NCBI RefSeq assembly: GCF_003856495.1
Contig: NZ_CP034118.1
Location: 2,605,842 to 2,669,841 of the forward strand
Direction of reading: 5' to 3'
From: Staphylospora marina
Lineage (GTDB): Bacteria > Bacillota > Bacilli > Thermoactinomycetales > Thermoactinomycetaceae
Length of the DNA stretch: 64,000 nucleotides
Shown: one piece after another, positions 19,974 to 27,047 of the stretch
Layout: every line of letters starts with the position of its first letter
How positions within the stretch are numbered: position 1 is the first letter of the stretch
The notes under the pieces: model-generated
The model's database searches: none
Told to the model about the DNA's origin: nothing
The model's input: only the letters and a program-made list of their open reading frames with translations
Program-made: the position numbers and the translations under genes

Positions 19974-20001
19974 ATTTTAACCAAAAACGGGGTCAAGTCA
20001 A
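19974..20001 (-). promoter_or_regulatory. rpoE promoter
   Basis: Minus-strand -35 TTGACT (19996-20001), 16-base spacer, -10 TAAAAT (19974-19979). It implies a leader of about 175 bases before rpoE; apart from an unused AAGGAG near 19955 I see nothing in that leader. Confidence 0.6.
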
Positions 20002-20040
20002 CTCGGCAATCCCAACATCCGGGAAAGGAATGACGAGACC

Positions 20041-20073
20041 AAAAAAAATGCCGACGGAAGCGTTCCCGTCGGC
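20041..20073 (-). terminator. terminator of the binding-protein gene
   Basis: Stem 20050-20057 with 20066-20073, then eight U on the minus strand. It is about 230 bases past the binding-protein stop; the DNA in between (20074-20305) contains no convincing gene. Confidence 0.75.
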
Positions 20074-20305
20074 CCGGGCGGTTCCCGTGCGCTCTCGTTC
20101 GAACGCAGGCGCAAAGAGATCCCGTACCGGTTCCATGAAGTTTTTGACCATGCATTCACGTGAAGACAACATACGGCACCGCCTCGCGGCGGCTGTGGGA
20201 TCCCGAGGCTGACGACAGGCGCTTGCGGACCCCTGTTTCCCGCCGGACCGCAGGCTCAAGGCAGGTCCGGCAGGCCTCCCGTTTCCGTGCAGGAGGATGG
20301 AGGAA

Positions 20306-21268
20306 TCACTTCAGAAAGAAGGATTCGATGTCATCCAGCATTTTGTGAGCGGCCAGAATTCCGCCGGCCGTGTTCCAGATGGCGTCATCCACCTTGTGCG
20401 CTTTGCCGGCCTTCACGGCACCGAGGTTTTTCCAAAGCGGATCCGCCGTCCACTCTTGCTCGGTCTTCAAGCCGTTTCCTTCATTGTCCGGATCATAGGT
20501 CAGGTAAAAGATGATGTCCCCGTCCATGTCCGGAATGCGTTCCTTGGTGACTTCCTCGGCAAAGTCAGGTTTGTCCTGGGAAGGCGTGCGTTTGAAGCCC
20601 AGCTGATCCAGAATGATGCCGGAGAAGGAATCTTTCTGGTAAATGCGCGCGGAGCCGGGCATGAACCGAACGATGGAAACCTTGGTGTTCAGTTTGTCGC
20701 CCAATTTTCCTTTCAGCTCCTCGATGCGGGCGTCAAACTTCCCGATCAGATCCTTTCCTTCCTGTTCCTTGTTCAACGCCTTGGCATACAGCTCATAATT
20801 TTTCTTCCAATCCCCGCGCAGGGTTTCGGAGAAAACGGTCGGCGCGATTTGGCTCAGTTGGCTGTACCATTTTTCCTGACGCATCTTGTTTCCCAAAATC
20901 AGATCCGGCTTCAAAGCGGCAATGGCTTCCAGGTTGATGTCGCTTTCCGTCCCCACCACTTCGACGCCTTGCATCTGATCCTTGATGTGGGCGTACCACG
21001 GATCCCCGAGCCAGGACTTGACGGCCCCCACCGGCTTCACGCCGAGCGAAAGCACGGCTTCCGTTCCCTCATTGGTGAGAACGACCACCCGTTTCGGCGT
21101 TCCCTTGATCGGCGTGGATCCCATGGCGTGCTGAACGGTCAGGGACGAGTCCTGGCCGGACTCTGCGTTCGGCTGTTCGTCAGCCTTGCCGCAGGCGACC
21201 AACGACATCGCCACGACCGCACTCAGTGCAGCGACGCCCCAGCGTCTGAGCGTACCAAACATGACCAT
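20306..21268 (-). CDS. iron-siderophore ABC transporter substrate-binding lipoprotein
   Basis: A 320-residue class III binding protein. Signal peptide with lipobox SLVACGK, then the TPKRVVVLTNEGTEAVLSLGVKPVG start of the FecB/FhuD fold, LEAIAALKPDLILGNK in the first lobe, and WNTAGGILAAHKMLDDI at the end. Closest in pattern to the B. subtilis YfiY hydroxamate-type siderophore receptor. ATG 21268 follows AGGAGG at five bases. It is transcribed away from its permease and ATPase genes, with two Fur boxes in the shared 174-base intergenic region. Confidence 0.9.
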   Translation of the reverse strand: MVMFGTLRRWGVAALSAVVAMSLVACGKADEQPNAESGQDSSLTVQHAMGSTPIKGTPKRVVVLTNEGTEAVLSLGVKPVGAVKSWLGDPWYAHIKDQMQGVEVVGTESDINLEAIAALKPDLILGNKMRQEKWYSQLSQIAPTVFSETLRGDWKKNYELYAKALNKEQEGKDLIGKFDARIEELKGKLGDKLNTKVSIVRFMPGSARIYQKDSFSGIILDQLGFKRTPSQDKPDFAEEVTKERIPDMDGDIIFYLTYDPDNEGNGLKTEQEWTADPLWKNLGAVKAGKAHKVDDAIWNTAGGILAAHKMLDDIESFFLK

Positions 21269-21292
21269 CAGAACCTCCTGCAACGATTACTT

Positions 21293-21311
21293 GATAATGA
21301 ATTTCATTCGC
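21293..21311. promoter_or_regulatory. candidate Fur box, proximal to the binding-protein gene
   Basis: GATAATGAATTTCATTCGC matches 14 of 19 positions of the Fur consensus and contains an AATGAA/TTCATT palindrome. It lies 25 bases before the binding-protein ATG. Confidence 0.6.
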
Positions 21312-21360
21312 AACCACTACCAGCATAAAACAGCGGAACCCCCGCTGTCAACGATTGATT

Positions 21361-21379
21361 GATAATGATAATCATTGAC
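21361..21379. promoter_or_regulatory. Fur box
   Basis: GATAATGATAATCATTGAC matches 17 of 19 positions of the Fur consensus. Set between the divergent importer genes, it should repress both directions in iron-replete cells. Confidence 0.85.
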
Positions 21380-21442
21380 AGCATGAGGCCGGCCCTCCTA
21401 CACTTGAATGAGAGAAATCATTTATATTGAAAGGATCGTTCC

Positions 21443-22450
21443 ATGGGAGAATACTTCAAATCCAATCCGCGGAAGATGATCGGCCTCCTGATCGTCGCCG
21501 TGTTGATGGTGGCGTTGGCTGCGGCCGGCGTGATGCTCGGATACACCCGGATCCCGTGGCGGGAGGCCGTCGATGCACTGATCGGATACGACGGTTCCCG
21601 GGAACACATCGTGGTGCGCCATCAGCGGATTCCCCGCACGCTGGTGGGAATGGCGGTCGGCGCTTCCCTTGCCACGGCCGGTGCGGTGATGCAGGCGCTC
21701 ACGCGAAATCCGCTCGCCTCGCCCGGACTGTTCGGCATCAATGCGGGAGCCGCATTTTTCATCGTCATCGCCGTCAGCTTCTTTTCCTTTTCTTCGCTTC
21801 AGGCGTTTTCGTGGATCGCCTTCTTCGGTGCGGCGGTGTCGGCCATCGCGGTGTTCGCCGCGGGCAGCCTGGGAAGGGAAGGCGCCACTCCGCTCAAATT
21901 GATATTGGCCGGCGCCGCCATGACCGCCATGTTTTCATCGCTGACCCAAGGTGTTCTGGTCGTCCATGAAAAAACCCTGGAGGAAGTCCTGTTCTGGCTG
22001 GTGGGCTCTGTGCAGGGGCGCAGTCTCGATCTGCTTTTGCCGGTGATTCCCTGGATGATTGCCGGCTGGATCGGGGCACTGCTGCTGGCAAAGCCGCTCA
22101 ACCTGCTGATGCTCGGGGATGAGGTGGCCCAAAGCCTCGGCATGCGCACGGGACTGGTCAAAACGGCAGCGGTCGCGGTCGTGATCCTGCTGGCCGGCGG
22201 TTCCGTGGCGGTGGCCGGTCCGATCGGATTCGTCGGCATCATGGTTCCCCATCTGGCAAGAGCCCTCTTCGGCAACGATCATCGCTGGCTGCTTCCCGCT
22301 TGCATGGTGTTGGGGGCCTCGCTGCTGGTGGCGGCCGACATCGGCGCCCGGTTCATCATCATGCCGGAAGAGGTTCCGGTGGGCGTCATGACGGCCTTGG
22401 TGGGGGTTCCGTTCTTCATTGTCATCGCCCGGAGGAGTGTGAGCGCATGA
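21443..22450 (+). CDS. FecCD-family siderophore ABC permease 1
   Basis: A 335-residue inner-membrane permease with about nine to ten hydrophobic helices. The family marks RIPRTLVGMAVGASLATAGAVMQALTRNPLASPGLFG and, near the C terminus, GPIGFVGIMVPHLARALFG are present (quoted as broken segments of one conserved region). Start ATG behind AAAGGATC. Its stop overlaps the next permease start as ATGA. It forms a heterodimeric channel with the following gene product. Confidence 0.93.
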   Translation: MGEYFKSNPRKMIGLLIVAVLMVALAAAGVMLGYTRIPWREAVDALIGYDGSREHIVVRHQRIPRTLVGMAVGASLATAGAVMQALTRNPLASPGLFGINAGAAFFIVIAVSFFSFSSLQAFSWIAFFGAAVSAIAVFAAGSLGREGATPLKLILAGAAMTAMFSSLTQGVLVVHEKTLEEVLFWLVGSVQGRSLDLLLPVIPWMIAGWIGALLLAKPLNLLMLGDEVAQSLGMRTGLVKTAAVAVVILLAGGSVAVAGPIGFVGIMVPHLARALFGNDHRWLLPACMVLGASLLVAADIGARFIIMPEEVPVGVMTALVGVPFFIVIARRSVSA

Positions 22451-23502
22451 TGAAAAAATATCGCCCGTTGCGCACCCCGCTGTTTTCGGTGCTGGTGGAC
22501 CGGAAAGCGGCATGGATCTCGCTTCTTTTGCTCCTCTCGGGAATCTTTCTGTTCATTCTGAGCGTCGGCACCGGAACGCTCTTTCTCACTCCGGCGGAAG
22601 TGGTGGCGGCATTGACCGGTACCGGTCCGGAACTCCATCAAACGGTGATCTTTTCTTTCCGCATGCCCCGGGTGCTGCTCGCCTTTCTCGCCGGAGCCGC
22701 CCTTGCCTGTTCGGGCGCGGTCCTGCAGGGGTTGGTTCGCAATCCGCTGGCCGCTCCCGACGTGCTGGGCATCACCGGAGGAGCGACAGTGGCCGCCGTG
22801 TCGTTTCTCGCCTTGTTTTCAGACGAGCGGGTCAACACGCTGACCGTCGATCTTCGGTTCCTTCCGGCCGCTGCGTGTCTGGGCGCGATTCTGGCAGGGC
22901 TTTTGACCGTCATCCTCGCATGGAAACGGGGAGTCCGCCCGTTTCGGCTGGTGCTGATCGGCGTGGGAGTGTCGGCGGCCGCACAGGCAATCACCACCAC
23001 GATCATCCTGGGCGGCCCGCTTCATCTGGCGACGCAAGCCCACATCTGGATGGCAGGCAGCTTCAACGGCACGAACTGGTCCCATGTCGGCATTGCCGCA
23101 CCGGTCATCCTCGTGTTGCTCGTCCTGCTCTTTCTCGGCGTCCGGAAACTCAATCTCCTGTCGTTCGGAGATGAGCTGGCCACCGGCGCCGGAATCCGGG
23201 TGGAACAAAGCCGAATCAGTCTGCTTCTTTTGTCCGCCCTGCTCGCCGGATCGGCCGTGGCTTTCGCCGGAAACATCGGATTCATCGGCCTGATGGCCCC
23301 GCACATGGCCCGGAAACTGTGCGGTTCGGCACACGGAGCGCTGCTGCCGGTCGCCGCTCTGCTCGGAGGAATCCTGGCTGCGGGCGCCGATCTGATCGGC
23401 CGTACGGCGTTCGCGCCGCTGGAGGTACCGGCCGGGATTTTCACTTCCGCTCTGGGTGCCCCCTATTTCCTGTGGCTTTTGTACCGGACTCGCAACCAGT
23501 AA
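22447..23502 (+). CDS. FecCD-family siderophore ABC permease 2
   Basis: A 351-residue paralogue of the preceding permease, with [35 protein letters not shown] and [17 protein letters not shown]. Starts with ATG-ATG in an ATGA overlap with the first permease. The frame is open further upstream but that portion lies inside the first permease gene. Confidence 0.93.
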   Translation: MMKKYRPLRTPLFSVLVDRKAAWISLLLLLSGIFLFILSVGTGTLFLTPAEVVAALTGTGPELHQTVIFSFRMPRVLLAFLAGAALACSGAVLQGLVRNPLAAPDVLGITGGATVAAVSFLALFSDERVNTLTVDLRFLPAAACLGAILAGLLTVILAWKRGVRPFRLVLIGVGVSAAAQAITTTIILGGPLHLATQAHIWMAGSFNGTNWSHVGIAAPVILVLLVLLFLGVRKLNLLSFGDELATGAGIRVEQSRISLLLLSALLAGSAVAFAGNIGFIGLMAPHMARKLCGSAHGALLPVAALLGGILAAGADLIGRTAFAPLEVPAGIFTSALGAPYFLWLLYRTRNQ

Positions 23503-23515
23503 AGGAGGAAACGCG

Positions 23516-24325
23516 GTGAATGCTCTGGAAACCCGGGCGCTCACCCTGTCATACGGTGAAAAGGCCGTCATTGACGGGTTGAATCTCGCCATCCCGAAAA
23601 ACAAGATCACGGTGCTGATCGGTGCCAACGGCTCGGGAAAGTCGACGCTGCTGCGGTCGTTGGCGCGCATTTTGAAACCGGCCGGCGGAACGGTTCTGCT
23701 GGACGCCCAAGACATCTTCCGGCTGCCCACGCGGGAAGTGGCCAAAAAGCTGGCCATCCTGCCGCAGTCCCCGTCCGCTCCGGAAGGGCTCACCGTGCTC
23801 CAGTTGGTCAGACAAGGGCGGTATCCCCACCAGCAGCTGCTCCGGAGCTGGTCCGAAGCGGACGAGCGGGCGGTGAACCACGCCCTGCAGGCAACCGGAA
23901 TGACCGAACTGGCCGAGCATCCCGTCGATTCCCTGTCCGGCGGACAGCGCCAGCGGGCATGGATCGCCATGACACTGGCCCAGGAAACGGAAACCATTTT
24001 GCTGGACGAGCCGACCACCTACCTGGACCTGTCCCATCAGATCGAAATTCTGGATCTTTTGCATGAACTGAACAGGGAGCAAAAGCGCACGATCGTGATG
24101 GTGCTCCACGACCTGAACCTGGCCTGCCGCTATGCCGATCACATCATCGCCGTCCACGGCGGAGGGGCCGTGGCGCAGGGGAGACCGGAAGATGTCATCA
24201 CCGCCGATCTGATCCAGACCGTTTTCGGTCTCCGCTGCCGTATCATTGAAGACCCGGTCTGCGGCACGCCGCTGTGCCTGCCGTACAGCCGTGCCTTTCC
24301 TTCCCGGAAACAAGCCGGTTCATGA
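23516..24325 (+). CDS. siderophore ABC transporter ATP-binding protein (FecE-like)
   Basis: A 269-residue ATPase with Walker [16 protein letters not shown]-loop [10 protein letters not shown], signature [13 protein letters not shown], Walker [13 protein letters not shown] and the H-loop histidine in [12 protein letters not shown] start at 23516 behind AAAGGAGG, 13 bases after the second permease stop. Completes the importer: binding protein, two permeases, ATPase. Confidence 0.94.
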   Translation: MNALETRALTLSYGEKAVIDGLNLAIPKNKITVLIGANGSGKSTLLRSLARILKPAGGTVLLDAQDIFRLPTREVAKKLAILPQSPSAPEGLTVLQLVRQGRYPHQQLLRSWSEADERAVNHALQATGMTELAEHPVDSLSGGQRQRAWIAMTLAQETETILLDEPTTYLDLSHQIEILDLLHELNREQKRTIVMVLHDLNLACRYADHIIAVHGGGAVAQGRPEDVITADLIQTVFGLRCRIIEDPVCGTPLCLPYSRAFPSRKQAGS

Positions 24326-24342
24326 AACGGAATCCACGTGGA

Positions 24343-24378
24343 AAAAAGCCGACGGGGTTTCCCGTCGGCTTCACTTTT
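24343..24378. terminator. bidirectional terminator between the importer and surface protein A
   Basis: An 11-bp stem (AAGCCGACGGG / CCCGTCGGCTT) with A-run before and T-run after, so it can end both the plus-strand importer operon and the minus-strand surface protein gene. It is the first part of the 291-bp repeat. Confidence 0.85.
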
Positions 24379-24633
24379 TTCAACCGCCCGCCGGATGCCG
24401 CTTCCCGCTTGTTTCGTTGCACAAGCAATGGCACGCACGGGAAGCGGCACCGGTTTCATGGCAGGTTGGTCAACGCTGCCGCGGGATCATTCCCGTCGGC
24501 AGCATTCGTTTTGCCGGTTGGATCAGGCGGTGCGGCGCAGTTTCAGCAGGGCCAGACCGCCGATGAGCAGAGCCAGGCCGGCTGCGGCACCCGTCGGATG
24601 CGTGGTGGCCGTTTTCGGCAGTTTGCCGCCTTT
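24343..24633. repeat. 291-bp perfect direct repeat, copy 1
   Basis: Identical base for base to 26059-26349 (offset 1716). It covers the last 37 codons of surface protein A, its 3' untranslated region and the terminator. Between stop codon and terminator are two further hairpins: 24475-24503 and a 12-bp perfect stem 24396-24407 with 24438-24449. Confidence 0.95.
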
Positions 24634-25713
24634 TTTGGCTTCATCCAGTTGTTTTTTGCCCTCTTCCGGGTTCAGAACCGGGGAATGGTCCTTGCCTTCG
24701 GACGGCTTTTTGACGCCGCCTTTGCCGGTCACTTCAAAGGGAATTTCGTCACCGAGGATCATGAACACGCCGTCCACATAACCTCCGAACATGACAACCC
24801 CCAAATATTCACCGGCTTTCTTCAGCTCAAACTCGTAAGACATGGCCATGTTCTTGGATCCTGTCACCTCAAGGGTTTTAACCACCTCTTCATAGGTTTC
24901 CGGATCGGCCACGCCGATGATCCAGTCGCCTTCCACGTTCTTGGCACCCTCGATCTTGCCGCTCAGCTTATGCTTACCGCCCACTGCCTCGTAGTCAACC
25001 TTGAATACCGGAACGTTGACTTCCAGCGTCTTGCTGCCGGTCACCTGTTTTCCATCCACCGTGCCGCTGAAGCTGACGGTCACGGTGAAGCGGTTGCCTT
25101 TCCCGAGTGAGATGTATGCAGGATCCTCTTTCCCTCCGAGGACTGCTCCCTTGAATTGATGCTTTTTGCCTCCCGTTTCCACGGTCCAGGTACCGTCCAC
25201 TTTTTTGGCATCCTTGATGTGGCCGAACAGGGCGAGTTCATAGGTTCCCACTTCTTCATTGGGGAACAGGGCCGCATCCAGCACCAATTCCACTTGCTCT
25301 TTCTGCTCGGAGGAACCGTTGTTTTGATCATTCCCGCCCGGTTGGGAGCTGCCTTGGTTATTATTGACTTCCACGATCACTTGTTCTTTGAATTGATGAT
25401 CCTGTCCGTCAATTTTGCCGACATACTCCACGTTGATCGGGTACTGCTTTCCAATCTCGGGTTGGAAAACATACGTTCTTTCCAAATCGGTGACTTCCGT
25501 ATACTCAATCACTTTTTCGTTGTAAACGGAAAAGGTCCAGGTTCCTTTGGACTCTTTTGCGTTTTCCAGTGATGCGGTGACCACTGCCTTTTCGCCTTCC
25601 ATCTTGTACCCCACTTTAAGCGCCGGGGCCTCTTCAGCATTTGCCGTCCCTGCAGGGAACCAGTTGGCAAAGCCGAGGGCCACCGCCAGCAGAGCGGATG
25701 CGAATCGCTTCAT
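24523..25713 (-). CDS. LPXTA-anchored surface protein A with three Ig-like repeats
   Basis: A 396-residue exported protein. Signal peptide about 1-26; three related beta-rich modules of roughly 75-110 residues at about 29-102, 124-232 and 233-340, each with the core [N/D/G]AK-x3-G-x-W (ENAKESKGTW, KDAKKVDGTW, EGAKNVEGDW). An N/Q/S/G-rich linker separates the first two. A charged stalk, the sorting motif LPKTA (365-369), a hydrophobic helix and the tail KLRRTA follow. LPxTA is close to the LPNTA motif of class D sortases. I do not recognise the modules as NEAT domains. Ligand unknown. GGGGAG precedes the ATG. It lies convergent with and next to the siderophore importer. Confidence 0.85.
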   Translation of the reverse strand: MKRFASALLAVALGFANWFPAGTANAEEAPALKVGYKMEGEKAVVTASLENAKESKGTWTFSVYNEKVIEYTEVTDLERTYVFQPEIGKQYPINVEYVGKIDGQDHQFKEQVIVEVNNNQGSSQPGGNDQNNGSSEQKEQVELVLDAALFPNEEVGTYELALFGHIKDAKKVDGTWTVETGGKKHQFKGAVLGGKEDPAYISLGKGNRFTVTVSFSGTVDGKQVTGSKTLEVNVPVFKVDYEAVGGKHKLSGKIEGAKNVEGDWIIGVADPETYEEVVKTLEVTGSKNMAMSYEFELKKAGEYLGVVMFGGYVDGVFMILGDEIPFEVTGKGGVKKPSEGKDHSPVLNPEEGKKQLDEAKKGGKLPKTATTHPTGAAAGLALLIGGLALLKLRRTA

Positions 25714-26238
25714 TCAAATCTCCCCTTTTATGTAAAAATATTGTTATCGGCGGCTCATTTATGAAATTCGAAACGAATCACGATTTTTGGCGCAGAAACA
25801 CTTTGATTTTTGTGTACATTTCGTGAAAAACGAACGTTCCGGAACCGGTAGGCGTCAGAAGGAAGGAATGTCCTTCCCACTGTGTGGATTCGAAGATCGG
25901 ACTGTTTTTCGAGCCAAAATGAGACCTGTTTCCCGTGGAAAAATGTGAAATCCGGCATGCCCGACCACTCTCATTGCACGTTCCATGGTGTGGTCTTCGC
26001 CGTCACCCCTGTTTCGGCTGCGGGGAACGTGCCCGATTGAGGATCCATCAGCAAATGTAAAAAGCCGACGGGGTTTCCCGTCGGCTTCACTTTTTTCAAC
26101 CGCCCGCCGGATGCCGCTTCCCGCTTGTTTCGTTGCACAAGCAATGGCACGCACGGGAAGCGGCACCGGTTTCATGGCAGGTTGGTCAACGCTGCCGCGG
26201 GATCATTCCCGTCGGCAGCATTCGTTTTGCCGGTTGGA
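25714..26238 (-). other. 525-bp region between the two surface protein genes
   Basis: Holds the promoter side of surface protein A (conserved box 25809-25827, leader with ATAAAAGGGGAGAT), a small hairpin with GGAAGG/CCTTCC arms near 25861, then non-coding DNA without recognisable content until the copy-2 repeat at 26059. Confidence 0.6.
25809..25827 (-). promoter_or_regulatory. conserved upstream box, copy A
   Basis: TTTGTGTACATTTCGTGAA (plus-strand reading) is 18/19 identical to 26937-26955. It lies about 100 bases before the surface protein A start, the same distance as in the paralogue, and has a TGTACA centre. Likely operator or promoter element; the regulator is unknown. Confidence 0.6.
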
Positions 26239-26349
26239 TCAGGCGGTGCGGCGCAGTTTCAGCAGGGCCAGACCGCCGATGAGCAGAGCCAGGCCGGCTG
26301 CGGCACCCGTCGGATGCGTGGTGGCCGTTTTCGGCAGTTTGCCGCCTTT
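26059..26349. repeat. 291-bp perfect direct repeat, copy 2
   Basis: Identical to 24343-24633. Covers the terminator (26059-26094), the two 3' hairpins and the C-terminal coding end of surface protein B. Zero differences over non-coding as well as coding bases point to recent duplication or gene conversion. Confidence 0.95.
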
Positions 26350-26838
26350 CACTTTATCTTTCAGTTCTTTTCCTTGTTCCGGATCCACTTTCACCGGATC
26401 TTTCCCCGGTTTCGGGGTCACGGACGGTTTTTCATTTCCGCCGTCGTCAGTACCTTCAACATCCAGTTCCATGGAATCCATGAAGAATGCTTCTTCACCG
26501 TCAACGACGCCTGCAAACATGATGAAAACTTCATACTTCCCGGCTTCGAACTTGCTGATGTCAAATTCGGCGGTGAAGCTGGTACCGTTGTAGTCTTCAG
26601 CTTCTTTTTCCGCCACCGGTTCCGCATTTTCATCTCCGGCCGGTCCGACCCCGATGTACCAGAAACCGGTTGCTTCTTTGGCATTCTTCAGTTCAGCGGT
26701 CACCTTGATGTTGCCGTTTTCCAGCTGTACCAGATCCGTCACCATATCCGCATCGCTTGCAGCGAAGGCAGTTCCCGGCAGCAGGGCCGCGGCGAAGACC
26801 AGGGCCATCGCAAGCAGTCCGGTTGCAAACCGCTTCAT
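26239..26838 (-). CDS. LPXTA-anchored surface protein B with one Ig-like repeat
   Basis: A 199-residue paralogue of surface protein A. Signal peptide (about 1-27, ending AFAAS), one module with the same core (KNAKEATGFW), an acidic segment, a P/K/E-rich stalk (TPKPGKDPVKVDPEQ), LPKTA at 168-172, membrane helix and KLRRTA tail. The last 37 codons are base-identical to those of protein A while the modules have diverged widely. ATG 26838 follows GGAGAG; the frame is open 45 codons upstream through AT-rich promoter DNA. Monocistronic. Function unknown; iron acquisition is a guess from context only. Confidence 0.82.
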   Translation of the reverse strand: MKRFATGLLAMALVFAAALLPGTAFAASDADMVTDLVQLENGNIKVTAELKNAKEATGFWYIGVGPAGDENAEPVAEKEAEDYNGTSFTAEFDISKFEAGKYEVFIMFAGVVDGEEAFFMDSMELDVEGTDDGGNEKPSVTPKPGKDPVKVDPEQGKELKDKVKGGKLPKTATTHPTGAAAGLALLIGGLALLKLRRTA

Positions 26839-26936
26839 GCAGATCTCTCCTTTTATGTAATTATTTTGTTTATTAACCTTTTCATGAATAAAATCCGATG
26901 TATAAATCTGTTTTTTGGTCCAAAAATAAATAAAAA

Positions 26937-26955
26937 TTTGTGTACATCTCGTGAA
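26937..26955 (-). promoter_or_regulatory. conserved upstream box, copy B
   Basis: TTTGTGTACATCTCGTGAA, one mismatch from 25809-25827, about 100 bases before the surface protein B start. The surrounding DNA (26839-27003) is very AT-rich and differs between the two genes, which makes the kept box stand out. Confidence 0.6.
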
Positions 26956-27003
26956 TCCAGAAAAAGACAACATGATGACGTTTTCCTGTGTTTTCGATGC
27001 TAC

Positions 27004-27040
27004 GAAAAAACCCTTTCCCCGGTATGGGGAAAGGGTTTTC
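27004..27040 (-). terminator. icmF operon terminator
   Basis: Stem CCCTTTCCCC/GGGGAAAGGG with a four-base loop, followed by U-run on the minus strand, just after the icmF stop. Confidence 0.85.
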
Positions 27041-27047
27041 TGATGAT

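Noticed and set aside
20040-20259. A frame containing MVKNFMEPVRDLF, faintly like the start of ComFB-type proteins
   Set aside because: It runs through the transcription terminator at 20041-20073, has no ribosome binding site and lacks the rest of the domain.
24523-26838. Surface proteins as NEAT-domain haem receptors
   Set aside because: The modules lack the NEAT lip and Y-x3-Y haem-binding pattern; only the sorting signal and genome context resemble Isd proteins.
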